Shown here: positions 1 through 10,665 of the stretch, piece after piece
Layout of the letters: the number at the start of each line of letters is the position of its first letter
Position numbering within the stretch: position 1 is the stretch's first letter
Position numbers and translations under genes: made by a program
Notes under the pieces: generated by a model
What the model saw: the letters and a program-made list of their open reading frames with translations, nothing else
Databases searched by the model: none
What the model was told of the DNA's origin: nothing
DNA from: Pollenia angustigena
Lineage: Eukaryota; Arthropoda; Insecta; Diptera; Polleniidae
Length of the DNA: 64,000 bases
Assembly: GCA_930367215.1 (NCBI GenBank)
Contig: OV884059.1
Coordinates: 249,301,803 to 249,365,802 of the forward strand
Direction: 5' to 3'

Positions 1-171
1 TAAATAATTCTGAATTGTTCTTATTTGTAAGTAAGAACAGGTTTTATTGTATTTAAAATAGGTATTTTTAATTTGCCGATTTTTTGCCGACTTTTTTATA
101 TTAAAGTGCCGATAATGCCGATTTTTTTTTTAAATATGCCGATTTTTTATCAAAATTATCTGGCACCCCTG
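1..171. mobile_element. right end of a hAT-like non-autonomous element, cut by window edge
   Basis: The stretch carries several copies of the short motif gccgatttt and ends at 158-171 with atctggcacccctg. That end resembles the reverse complement of a hAT terminus (CAGGG type) and is close to the proven hAT terminus at 2311-2324. The other end lies outside the window, so the expected 8-bp target duplication (candidate caaataac at 172-179) cannot be confirmed. No coding sequence is visible. Confidence 0.5.
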
Positions 172-258
172 CAAATAACCCAAAATTGCTGGAAAGCAAA
201 AAACCATTTTCGCACTTCTTCAAATACTAATGCTGCTTACTTTTCAAATTAAAAGTAA

Positions 259-518
259 GTGCTGGTTCACACAGGTCAAGTTTACTTGAACAGTTTTATT
301 TAAATTTTCTTTTGAACTTGCGTTCACGTTCATGCACAAAATTAATTTTTCTTTTCTTTCAACTTTGTAGCTTTTTATTATATTACGGATGAAAAAAGAA
401 AAGAAAAATACAAAACTGACTGGTACGGTCAAGTATGTACCCCTTTCCATTCTCTTTACCCCTCTTTCCTAAAAGCTCTAGACTTGAAGAGTCAAACTTG
501 ACCTGTGTGAACCAGCAC
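259..518. mobile_element. PIF/Harbinger-type MITE with TAA target duplication
   Basis: A perfect 25-bp terminal inverted repeat begins gtgctggttcacacaggt at 259-283 and has its complement at 494-518. TAA lies directly outside both ends (256-258 and 519-521), the 3-bp duplication typical of PIF/Harbinger transposition. The 260-bp interior is AT-rich and has no coding capacity. The superfamily call rests on the TSD length and sequence. The terminus also resembles that of the palindromic MITE at 29403-29545. Confidence 0.75.
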
Positions 519-521
519 TAA

Positions 522-1227
522 TAACATTATAAAACCAAAACATTTGCATCATTGTAATTTTTTATATTTTGTTTGTTTTATATTAAAGATTAAGGGAAAT
601 ACCTATGTATGCAATAACGTTTTTACCACTTGAATTTTTTTTGCAAAAACCTTAAATTTGGTTTTTTTATTAAAACTAAACTTTTTCTTTTGCTTGTAAA
701 TTTCCTGAATTATTTATCAGTTCAAAAGTAAACACAAACAGCTGATTTTTTTTTTCTTGTCCGAACTTACTTGAGGGTTACACGATCAAGTTTTGGCTAT
801 CAAGTTTTAATACACTCACACTTTTTTACCAATACACTCATACTTTTAAAAATTGATACGAACTTGCCTCTAAAATTCTCTTGCCAGTGAGTGTATCAAT
901 TTTCGTTCAAGAAAACAGCTGATTACAAATCTTTTGAAGTTGTTTTTGTTTTTTTTTTTCACAAATATTTTGCCGGCAAAAGCTGAAGTTCTTTTTTTTT
1001 TACAAATTGTTGCGGGAATTTTAAAATTTTAACTAAAAACCTTTAAAAATAGTGAAATATGTTTATTAATATAAATTGACCATTATTCGACCTTTACAAA
1101 ATTTTATTTGTTAAATTTGTTGAAAATTTTTAATTTTTTGTGCCGAAATATTGGATAAAATAAATTTAATTTGTTTTATAAAAAAAAGAGACCTCAAGCT
1201 TAATTAAATAATAATAATAATAATAAA
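522..1227. other. AT-rich interval without recognisable gene
   Basis: Poly-A/T-rich sequence with short (taa)n tracts near 1205-1225. Around 800-905 there are scattered partial inverted motifs (aatacactcac and gtgagtgtatc) that suggest a decayed MITE, but I could not define its ends. Confidence 0.5.
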
Positions 1228-1466
1228 ATGTTTATTAATAAAATTAATAAGCAAAATGATGTTTTGCGATTCATAGAGCTGTACAGAAGCCATGAAATTT
1301 TATGAATCTTTCATCATATGGGCGAAATGATTTGAAAATAAAAGCCTACGAGTCTATAGCTTCTGAAACAAAAATGCCAGTGGAAGAAGTAAAGAAAAAA
1401 ATAAAGTCATTTCGAACAGCCTACAGTGCAGAAAAATCAAAAGTGGAAAATAGCAAAACATTTTGA
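1228..1466 (+). pseudogene. broken MADF-domain-like fragment
   Basis: From ATG at 1228 the frame reads an N-terminus containing VLRFIELYRSHEIL and then hits a stop. A shifted frame continues with YESIASETKMPVEEVKKKIK, then SFRTAYSAEKSKVE, and ends at TGA 1464-1466. The sequence has the layout of an MADF (Myb/SANT-like in Adf-1) DNA-binding domain: an aromatic-rich first helix, then a K/R-rich third helix followed by RTAY. MADF domains occur in insect transcription factors and in proteins encoded by Harbinger-type transposons, so the origin is open. It is a relic with at least one frameshift and no downstream exon that I can recognise. Confidence 0.6.
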
Positions 1467-1709
1467 GTTGTTTTCTCGGCGACGACATCTTAAAAAAGTA
1501 AATTGCTTTCAACTTGCGTGCAGCCTACGTCACAGCTGTCAACTTTTGCATATTTTGACAATCAGTATATGTAAAAGACTATCAAGAAAATCTTGATCGT
1601 GTGGCTGCACTGTTACCCAAAGAAAAAGTTCGTGCAAATTTGTACAGGAAATGAAAAATATTACTCTCTCAATTACTCTCTTAATTGCAAAAAAATTGTT
1701 ATGTGGAAC

Positions 1710-2324
1710 CAGGGCTGTCAGATATGGCGATTTCTCGCCAAACGTGGCGATTTTGAAACGTGTTTGGCGATGGGATTTCCCATTTGGCGACTGGCGACTT
1801 TTATGGCGATTTCTGATGTAACTGGCGATTAACTTGGCTATTTTTACCATTTATATTATTTCGGCGATTTTGTTTAACCACTTGTCATTTTTTGTTATCA
1901 TTACTAAAAAACATATTAAGTGAATTTTATATTCAGTCACTATTTAATTCTAATAGTATGTATGTAATTCTAATAGTATGTAGGTCAAAACTCCAGTAAT
2001 GTAATCGGTGAGGCTGAAGTGTACGATCTTATAGACTTGTGTAGTTAATTTAAGTTTTTAGCTGAATACATTATGATCTCCATTTTATGTTATTTAAAAA
2101 AAAAACAATTACAGAAACAAAATTTACTTCGGCGAGTTTTTTGTATTTTTTCTCAGTTTTTGTCGATTTTTGACTGAAAAATTATACTAGCGTTTTTTCT
2201 TTGCAAAATTTAATTTAAAAAAAAGACAATTTTACAAAAACTGAACAAAATCGACGTTTGGCGATTTTTGGCGATTTCTGACATCCGGTTTGGCGATGGA
2301 GCTCAAAAAAATCTGACAACCCTG
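1710..2324. mobile_element. non-autonomous hAT element with exact 8-bp TSD
   Basis: The termini cagggctgtcagat (1710-1723) and atctgacaaccctg (2311-2324) are inverted repeats with one mismatch. They are flanked by the identical 8-mer tgtggaac at 1702-1709 and 2325-2332. CAGGG-type ends plus an 8-bp duplication identify the hAT superfamily. Both subterminal regions are rich in the motif tggcgat(ttt), probably transposase-binding repeats. No transposase remnant is seen in this 615-bp element. Confidence 0.9.
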
Positions 2325-2379
2325 TGTGGAACGCTTTTCGGTAACTTTGTGCAAGTTCGGACTGTTTCGTTATGCATGT

Positions 2380-2969
2380 CCCTGCAGATAACGAGACTAG
2401 TCCATGCATGCATGTAAAGAGTAGTCCATAAAGGAGTAGGAGTACTCCAAAACTACTCCAAATATATGGGTAAAAGGTGGTCCATTTAACATTACGATGT
2501 CCTAGGAGGGGACCATATAACCCACTGAACTAGTCCTTAAACTACTCCATGGAGTACTAAAGTGGGTTAGTTTTAAAAGTACTCCATGTTACTACAGTGT
2601 GGAGTACACTCAAGGGGTAGTTTAATCATTTTTCTTTTTAATTTTTTACTAATCGCCTTTTATGGTGTGAACTGTAGTCTATTATTGCTATTATTAAATA
2701 TATTTACTTGGTACACATTTTAAATTTTTTTTACCTTTTTTCCACAAATTTCACAAACTTTCACTTTTAAATAAACAATTAATAATGGACACCATCAGGG
2801 CTACCAATGTGTAATACTGTTAACTATAGAAAAGTATACATCATGCAGTTGTTGGCAGCACTGCATGTTAATTTCTTATAACATGGTCCATACTACAGTA
2901 CATTGGACCATGTTGTAAGTAGTCCATTTAAGCCACAATGGACCATGTAGTCCAATATTATCTGTAGGG
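2380..2969. mobile_element. candidate MITE with tactcca/tagtccat subrepeats
   Basis: The imperfect inverted termini ccctgcagata (2380-2390) and tatctgtaggg (2959-2969) bound a region with many copies of short motifs such as agtactcc, tagtccat and ggaccat in both orientations. The dense subterminal repeats resemble a non-autonomous DNA transposon. I could not find a convincing target duplication, so the ends may be off by a few bases and the superfamily is unknown. Confidence 0.45.
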
Positions 2970-3150
2970 GTGGAACAGAGCTAATAGCATGACGTACATG
3001 AAACAGGAATGGAAAATTTAAATTTAGTAGTGAAATTAATAAGTACATAGTATATGTACATTACGGGTATAACCAATTTTTTGGCATAGTACCATGAGGT
3101 CAACCATGTCCTAGTTACCACGAAAATTATAATCTTTTGTAATTTTTCTA

Positions 3151-3429
3151 AAAAAAGTTCACGCACCAATTGGTTTTTCTAAACCAATCCAATATTGAAT
3201 ATTCATAATTTTATACGGTGTTTTTTATTAATTTTTTATTTTTTTTTTAGTTAAAAAGGTTAAAGATACCTTTTGGTTTGCGGAAAAATCTCTAACCATC
3301 TCTAAATATTAATGAATTTTCATACTTGAGCTATTTTTTTTTTAAATAAACATATTATTAATTTTTCTTAACCAAAAATAAAATTAAAAATTTTTAAAAC
3401 TTCATCGCGGTTGGTGCGTGAACTTTTTT
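3151..3429. mobile_element. short inverted-repeat element
   Basis: A 19-bp inverted repeat (aaaaaagttcacgcaccaa at 3151-3169, its complement at 3411-3429) encloses about 240 bp of AT-rich DNA. Partial complementarity extends inward (aaaccaa against ttggttt). It has the size and form of a MITE. No unambiguous target duplication was found. Confidence 0.5.
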
Positions 3430-3734
3430 GACCTTAGCGAAAAACTTAATATACGCTCCGTTATAGTTTTTTAGGCGGCATGAAATAACACCCCAAAATA
3501 TAACCCCCCCAAAAAAATAATGAAATAACCCCCAAATGCGTGGGGCCTTATTTCATATGCAATTAAGCCCCATTTTTGAAAATGAAATTAGCCCCCAACG
3601 AAGTAAAATAACGCCCCAAACATAAATGAAAAATTTCCCTAATTTTTGGGGCATATTTCATATGAAATAAAACCCCAATTTCTGAAATGAAATAAAGGCC
3701 CAATATATGTATTACAATTAAATATACAGTTTTT

Positions 3735-5337
3735 CAATAATTAGTATTGTGGTTACAGTATTTATCGGATATAAGAAACTTAAAAAATCCAGGAAAAAAG
3801 TTTCTTTTAAGCGTTTCTTTCTTATATACAACTATTTTATATAAGAAACTTATTTCTTATGTAAGTAGCTATGGCCATAAGACTTTCATGTTTTGGTTTT
3901 CTGTCTCTTTTTGTTACATAGGGTCATCGCCTGACAATTTTTTGTTATAATAAACGTCAAACTTCATATAAAAAAAAAACGCTGACAAAAATTTAAATTT
4001 TTTTCTATATGGACTTTGCCGTTTGGTATGACAAAAAATTGTTAGATGAAGACCCCATGTTAACGTTTCTAACTTTTAAATAATTATTGTCTATTGAGTT
4101 TTCCACTATTTTAGAAAACGTTGAAAGTCCAATATTATATTTTTTGCAATTTCACTTCTTTTTATACCGTTTTGTATTTCTTTTAAAATTTTAACTTTTG
4201 TTTTTATTGACAAAAAACACAAAGCTTCTCATGAGTACCAGCTCGCTCATCTAAAACGCGTTTTCGCCTCCACGCAGCACATGCTTTTATAACCTTACTT
4301 GCGTTCTATGTTTCAAGTTACATGCAACGCTTTTTATGCAGCAGCAGCACAAGTAAAAATAAAATTTAATTTGTGAAAATCAGCTGATTTGTTCGAACGT
4401 TGCTTGTGACGCTTACAAAAGTAGAAAGTAAACCTACTTTTCGCCTCAAGGCATCTACGCTTTTGTGCATGTAACTTACTATGTATAACTACACAGATTC
4501 TCCTTTTTTGACAGCTGCGTATGCTGCGAAAAAGCGAGTAACGCGTGGTGTGGACATAAATTCTGTGTTGCCGTTGGAAGTTTCTTATATAAATTCTTTT
4601 ACTATACATTTTGTGATTTTGGTGTTTAAGAAAAATGTTCTTTTATCAGTTTTTTTCTTATAAGCGTTTTTCTTATATGAAACCTTTTTTGTTAGAAAAA
4701 TCGCAAAAAAGACATGGTGTTTTTGCAAATGTTTCTTATAAGCGTTTTGTTCTTATATGAGATGTTCTTATATCCGAATAATACTGTATTTTGTTGAACT
4801 ATTTATGGTTTTCAATCCAAATTTTTTTAATATTTTTAATTCATGAAATTTAATTTTTATTAAATTATTTTTTATGAAGAAAGGAATTTTACAACATGAA
4901 AATCAATTGAAATTGTTATTGATAATCTCTCATTCTTGACGTGGCTCGGGCTCGAACCCTGGCCGGCAGGTTACCATGACATGTTTCGATCGCAACCACT
5001 CGATCTCCTCAGATGGATTTGCCGTCTTACACTCGCAGCCATCGACGACTGCTGACGTCACTAGTCAAACATCAATCCTTAAACCAAATTGTGTTTTAAC
5101 ATTTGGTAGATCGAAATTTGCTTTCCTGAATGATTATCCATTTTAATTGATTTTACATGTTTTTTTTTTTTTTTTTTTTTCCTTTTATTTCTGTTTTTTC
5201 GTACTTTCGTCAAGAATTTTTCTTGAAGTCCAAGTACATTTTTTTTGTTTTTTCACTTTGTCTTTCTCTTTCTGTTGACCTTTTTCAGCACAACTTGAAG
5301 GACAAATGTACACATAGAGCTCGTGCCTTAGCTTTAA
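3735..5337 (-). repeat. tRNA-like tandem repeat, copy 1, inside Foldback element
   Basis: First copy of a repeat about 570-580 bp long, interrupted by the pogo-like insertion at 3756-4786. On the minus strand it carries a polymerase III B-box-like motif (ggttcgagccc, plus-strand complement 4948-4958) and, about 32 bases 5' of it on that strand, an A-box-like motif (plus-strand complement 4991-5005), as in tRNA-derived SINEs. The adjacent copy begins at 5338, and two more copies lie in the other orientation at 37.8-39.0 kb. A poly-T tract of more than 20 bases lies at about 5160-5180. Confidence 0.6.
3756..4786. mobile_element. pogo-like element with TA duplication, empty site visible
   Basis: The termini cagtatttatcggatataag (3756 onward) and the inverted ttatatccgaataatactg (ending 4786) are flanked by TA at 3754-3755 and 4787-4788. 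The neighbouring repeat copy at 5338 onward shows the unoccupied site as one uninterrupted stretch (ggtta then ttttgttgaac), so insertion boundaries and TA duplication are exact. The terminus is close to that of the element at 33182-34018, which encodes a pogo/Tigger-type transposase tail. No transposase remnant is recognised here. Motifs of the ttcttata type recur inside. Confidence 0.8.
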
Positions 5338-5690
5338 CAATAATTAGTATTGTGGTTATTTTGTTGAACTATTTATGGTTTTCAATCCAAATTTTTTTAA
5401 TATTTTTAATTAGGCTTAAGTTCATGAAATTTAATTTTTATTCAATTATTTTTTATGAAGAAAGGAATTTTACAACATGAAAATCAATTGAAATTGTTAT
5501 TGATAATCTCTCATTCTTGACGTGGCTCGGGCTCGAACCCTGGCCGGCAGGTTACCATGACATGTTTCGATCGCAACCACTCGATCTCCTCAGATGGATT
5601 TGCCGTCTTACACTCGCAGCCATCGACGACTGCTGACGTCACTAGTCAAACATCAATCCTTAAACCAAATTGTGTTTTAACATTTGGTTT
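5338..5690 (-). repeat. tRNA-like tandem repeat, copy 2 (partial)
   Basis: Nearly identical to copy 1 without the pogo insertion. Equivalent positions are 581 bp apart (4921 and 5502), partly because copy 2 retains an 11-bp stretch near 5412 that copy 1 lacks. The B-box-like complement is at 5529-5539 and the A-box-like one at 5572-5586. The copy stops near 5690, where the sequence changes to the GC-rich block. Confidence 0.65.
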
Positions 5691-6055
5691 TTCTTTAAAG
5701 AATCGCGCGATACATATAATGGTATGATATACCAAACACAAGCTTCGCCAACCAAGACTTTTCTGCATAGCCGGCCTTCGGCCGGGCGGAATGTATTTTT
5801 CCTCTATGGTATAAAAAACACCGGCTTGGCTAGCTAAAGCGAGAAGCTAAGCGCCAGGATTTTCTCCTCTATAGTATAAAAATACCGACTCGGCCCGGCT
5901 ACGCAGAGAAGCTTTAGTTAGCGAAGCCGGTGTTTGGTATACCATATAGAAGAAAACCATTGCGCTCGGCCGAAGGCTGGCTATGCAGGGCAGCTTTTTC
6001 CATCGAAGCCGGTGTTCTGTATACCAAAGTGGATAAATCCTTGCGCCCAAACACG
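5691..6055. repeat. GC-rich block of inverted subrepeats
   Basis: Markedly more GC-rich than its surroundings. It contains repeated and inverted copies of motifs such as gccggtgttt, ggtatacc and cggccttcggcc. One example is acaccggcttggctagct near 5820 against agttagcgaagccggtgt near 5918. Strong hairpins are expected. There is no coding signal. It may be the internal unit of an older non-autonomous element captured in the Foldback-like element. Confidence 0.5.
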
Positions 6056-6581
6056 TTTTCATTATAAGTTTGAAAATGAAATAATCCCCCAAAAAATATA
6101 TTGGGGCTTTATTTCATAATGAATTTTTGGGGGATAATTTCATATGAAATAATACCCCAATTAAAAAAATGAAATAACACCCCAAACAAAATTAAATAAC
6201 CCCCCAAAAAAGGTTTTTGTTGTTCTCTGTACAAACTTTTGGGGGGTTATTTCATTATTTTTTTGGGGGGTTATTTCATGCCGCCAGTTTTTTATGCTCT
6301 ATCGAACTGTGCTATGCCGATTTAGGTATTTTAAAAAATTGTTAAAAAGTTATATCCCTAATGTACATATGTATGTATACTTACATAAGCTTCTTTAAAC
6401 CAATTTTTTAAATAAAAGATATCAGTGTTTTTATATTTATTAAATAAACATTTGTTTAAGAATAAAAATCAACTTCTTTTTTATTTGTGTACCTACACGG
6501 AAAGAAGTTTATTTTCTAAAGTAAATTTCTTAAAAAAAACTAAAATCCAAAAATAATTTAATGATTTTAATTTACAAATGT

Positions 6582-8614
6582 ATTTTGTTCGTATTTATTA
6601 ATAATATATTTATTATTTATCTTATTTGTATTATTATTATACATAGGTACCTACCTAATTAATTTAATTTTTATTACAAACTAGCTGGCCGCCCCGGCTT
6701 CGCTCGGTAGCTGATTACTAATGATCGATTTAGCCGTTTTCTGATTAGGTAAATCGAAAAAAGTGGGCGGGGCAATATTTTCTTTCCGTAAAAACCTAAG
6801 TTGGACAATGGCGATCACCAAATCGGTGAAATAAATAGAAAAACTGGGCATAGAAGTAGGCGTGGTTAATTTTTCTTTCGATGAAAACTTAAAATGGATT
6901 AATACGAACATTTGAAAATTAATTAGTCAAATCGATGGAGCCGTTTTCTGATTTTAGGTTAATCGAAAAAAGTGGGCGTAAAAGTGGGCGGGGCAAAATT
7001 TTCTTTCCGTAAAAACCTAAGTTGGACCATGGCGATTATTTTAAAGAAAAAATCGTCCAAATCGGTCAAGACGTTTTCAAGTTATGCGATCAGCAACTGA
7101 CAACATTTCATTTTTATTATATACATATATATGTACATTTTTTCTTTCTGATTTTCTTAGGTACTCAAATAAAATTTAAAAGCTTATAGGGTAGTATTTT
7201 TGGTTTTTTTTAAGAATTTTCGAATAGGTTTAGAGGTCGCGCAAATGGAGTTTTCATAAAAAAAGGAGTTTTCGGACTTTTTTTTAACTTTACTCATAAC
7301 TTGGTTAATACCAAGATTTTCTGCACTCCTGAGGAAACAGTTTTAAAGAAAAGTATACAAGTTTTATTCCTGTGTTAAAAAATTATAAGTTTTTGTGATG
7401 AGTTTACTCATTTAGATACCCTCAATTTAAATTTTTCGTAATTTTTTCAAAAATTTTGTAATAACGCTTTACAACTTTTTAAGTTAAAATAAAAACGAAA
7501 AAAACTAATGATGCAGTTTGAAAGACGAATTAATTCTTATTAATATGAATAAACAATTTTTAAATTTGTTCTTACCGTTCCTGAGTTATACGCGTTTTTA
7601 TCTTTATACCCAGTATATGTTATTATAAGGTTTGCCAGTTCACCAATCTTACCAATCAAAAAAAAAAAAAAACTTTTCTTTTGCTCTGTGAAAAATCATT
7701 TATTGAGGTTCTTGTGATGCAGTTCTATACCTTGCAATAAATTCTGGTAATCAGTTTCAGAAGTTGTGACATTAATATAAGTATGCCAAAGCCACACCTC
7801 GTGCTGCCACATCATTTACCACTTGTAGTTGTTGCACTTTTTTCTTTGCCTCTTGAAATGACTTTTTGGCTTTCCAACTCTCTGGATCTATTTTTAAAAA
7901 ATCGATTAAAATATTGCAAGCTTCAAAAAAAGTAAGAGTAAGGCTTTTGAAATAAATTGTTGAATTTCTTTATTTATAAAGTTTTCTTCTGTTAAAGTTA
8001 AATTTGCTACTTCATAATCGCTGCATGGAGTATCTGCAAGTTTTTTTTGTCATTAAGTGCAAAGTTTTGGTGTCGATACGTTCATCAAAAAACGCTGAGG
8101 CAGCCAATTTCGGAGTTAAGTACAACTGATGACCTAGAAAAGTTTAAAGCGAGGCTTTTGCAACTGGTTTATTAATGAATAATTTTATAACTATCCAATT
8201 CCTTTAATAGGCTCAGATCATTGAGAGGAGCGTATCGAGGGCACTGGCAGAGGTACCAATATGAATTAAATTCAAGCAAGGCATCAACTGTTGATTTGTC
8301 TATATAAGATTGCAACTGGTTTCGGAAAATGCATATTTTCAAAGAATAGATCATTTTCATCATCCAGCGAGCCCAATTGATAGCTCCTGGAGCACACATA
8401 AAATAGAAAGTGAAAATGGCAGCGTGCAACGATTTAGATCAATAAATGTCAGAAGTTAATGGCAGTTAAAACCTAACTATAAAAATTTATGGAAATATAC
8501 TATAATTATAACGAAAAAAGTATCACAATTTTTAAGGTACAAACTATAAAAATAGTGTAACTCGGAAACTGTAGGACAAAATTCCATTTTTGTTTTTCTT
8601 AATTGTTTTAATTA
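6582..8614. repeat. 2.03-kb tandem unit, copy 1
   Basis: The whole segment reappears immediately downstream with an offset of 2,033 bp. Contents in order: an AT stretch; two degenerate repeats of a motif pairing gtgggcggggcaa with ttctttccgtaaaaacc (about 6700-7090); AT-rich DNA; then a minus-strand protein relic (7788-8429). The right junction (ttgttttaattaattttg) differs from the left flank, consistent with a tandem duplication. Confidence 0.85.
7788..8429 (-). pseudogene. relic of an uncharacterised transposon-linked protein family
   Basis: Minus-strand translation gives, in order, GAINWARWMMKMIYSLKI, then STVDALLEF, YAPLNDLSLLKELDSYK and, after several frame breaks, KLAASAFFDERIDT and QVVNDVAARGV. 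The same blocks in the same order occur in the better preserved copies at 23988-25005 (PTSHARWIAEGIYCIK, AVAFALFDKNVPFDT, HVVNDSAKRGV). I recognise this as a multi-copy protein family of invertebrate genomes but cannot name its superfamily or reaction. Multiple stops make it non-functional. Confidence 0.6.
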
Positions 8615-10665
8615 ATTTTGTTCGTATTTATTAATAATATATTTATTATTTATCTTATTTGTATTATTATTATACATAGGTACCTACCTAATTAATTTAA
8701 TTTTTATTACAAACTAGCTGGCCGCCCCGGCTTCGCTCGGTAGCTGATTACTAATGATCGATTTAGCCGTTTTCTGATTAGGTAAATCGAAAAAAGTGGG
8801 CGGGGCAATATTTTCTTTCCGTAAAAACCTAAGTTGGACAATGGCGATCACCAAATCGGTGAAATAAATAGAAAAACTGGGCATAGAAGTAGGCGTGGTT
8901 AATTTTTCTTTCGATGAAAACTTAAAATGGATTAATACGAACATTTGAAAATTAATTAGTCAAATCGATGGAGCCGTTTTCTGATTTTAGGTTAATCGAA
9001 AAAAGTGGGCGTAAAAGTGGGCGGGGCAAAATTTTCTTTCCGTAAAAACCTAAGTTGGACCATGGCGATTATTTTAAAGAAAAAATCGTCCAAATCGGTC
9101 AAGACGTTTTCAAGTTATGCGATCAGCAACTGACAACATTTCATTTTTATTATATACATATATATGTACATTTTTTCTTTCTGATTTTCTTAGGTACTCA
9201 AATAAAATTTAAAAGCTTATAGGGTAGTATTTTTGGTTTTTTTTAAGAATTTTCGAATAGGTTTAGAGGTCGCGCAAATGGAGTTTTCATAAAAAAAGGA
9301 GTTTTCGGACTTTTTTTTAACTTTACTCATAACTTGGTTAATACCAAGATTTTCTGCACTCCTGAGGAAACAGTTTTAAAGAAAAGTATACAAGTTTTAT
9401 TCCTGTGTTAAAAAATTATAAGTTTTTGTGATGAGTTTACTCATTTAGATACCCTCAATTTAAATTTTTCGTAATTTTTTCAAAAATTTTGTAATAACGC
9501 TTTACAACTTTTTAAGTTAAAATAAAAACGAAAAAAACTAATGATGCAGTTTGAAAGACGAATTAATTCTTATTAATATGAATAAACAATTTTTAAATTT
9601 GTTCTTACCGTTCCTGAGTTATACGCGTTTTTATCTTTATACCCAGTATATGTTATTATAAGGTTTGCCAGTTCACCAATCTTACCAATCAAAAAAAAAA
9701 AAAAACTTTTCTTTTGCTCTGTGAAAAATCATTTATTGAGGTTCTTGTGATGCAGTTCTATACCTTGCAATAAATTCTGGTAATCAGTTTCAGAAGTTGT
9801 GACATTAATATAAGTATGCCAAAGCCACACCTCGTGCTGCCACATCATTTACCACTTGTAGTTGTTGCACTTTTTTCTTTGCCTCTTGAAATGACTTTTT
9901 GGCTTTCCAACTCTCTGGATCTATTTTTAAAAAATCGATTAAAATATTGCAAGCTTCAAAAAAAGTAAGAGTAAGGCTTTTGAAATAAATTGTTGAATTT
10001 CTTTATTTATAAAGTTTTCTTCTGTTAAAGTTAAATTTGCTACTTCATAATCGCTGCATGGAGTATCTGCAAGTTTTTTTTGTCATTAAGTGCAAAGTTT
10101 TGGTGTCGATACGTTCATCAAAAAACGCTGAGGCAGCCAATTTCGGAGTTAAGTACAACTGATGACCTAGAAAAGTTTAAAGCGAGGCTTTTGCAACTGG
10201 TTTATTAATGAATAATTTTATAACTATCCAATTCCTTTAATAGGCTCAGATCATTGAGAGGAGCGTATCGAGGGCACTGGCAGAGGTACCAATATTTGAT
10301 ATACATTCTTAAAATAAATAAATTAAATTCAAGCAAGGCATCAACTGTTGATTTGTCTATATAAGATTGCAACTGGTTTCGGAAAATGCATATTTTCAAA
10401 GAATAGATCATTTTCATCATCCAGCGAGCCCAATTGATAGCTCCTGGAGCACACATAAAATAGAAAGTGAAAATGGCAGCGTGCAACGATTTAGATCAAT
10501 AAATGTCAGAAGTTAATGGCAGTTAAAACCTAACTATAAAAATTTATGGAAATATACTATAATTATAACGAAAAAAGTATCACAATTTTTAAGGTACAAA
10601 CTATAAAAATAGTGTAACTCGGAAACTGTAGGACAAAATTCCATTTTTGTTTTTCTTAATTGTTT
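8615..10665. repeat. 2.03-kb tandem unit, copy 2
   Basis: Repeats 6582-8608 almost base for base. The clearest difference is a 24-bp insertion near 10296-10320, within the protein relic, containing a tandem ataaataaat-like stretch. The copy ends at aattgttt (10665), after which unrelated sequence begins. Confidence 0.85.
9821..10486 (-). pseudogene. second copy of the ARWM/VVND-family relic
   Basis: Duplicate of the relic at 7788-8429 with the same frame breaks plus 24 extra bases that add eight codons between the LLEF and YWYLCQ blocks without shifting the frame. The shared lesions show that it arose by tandem duplication and not by a new insertion. Confidence 0.6.

Larger units (their letters stand above)
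3474..6285. mobile_element. Foldback-like element with 9-bp TSD and subrepeat TIRs
   Basis: Both ends start with ggcggcatgaaataac in inverted orientation (3474 onward and ending at 6285) and are flanked by identical 9-mers agtttttta (3465-3473 and 6286-6294). Each terminal region (about 3474-3710 and 6070-6285) is built of repeated, alternately oriented units of the type atgaaataac(n)cccccaa. Long inverted ends made of subrepeats plus a 9-bp duplication are the hallmarks of Drosophila Foldback-type (Mutator-related) elements. The interior carries a tandem tRNA-like repeat, a pogo-type insertion and a GC-rich subrepeat block. I saw no transposase. Confidence 0.75.

Noticed and set aside
5157..5480. 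107-codon plus-strand frame starting with a poly-Phe run
   Set aside because: It is a translation of a poly-T tract and the tandem repeat unit; low complexity and not conserved in the 37.8-39.0 kb copies as protein.
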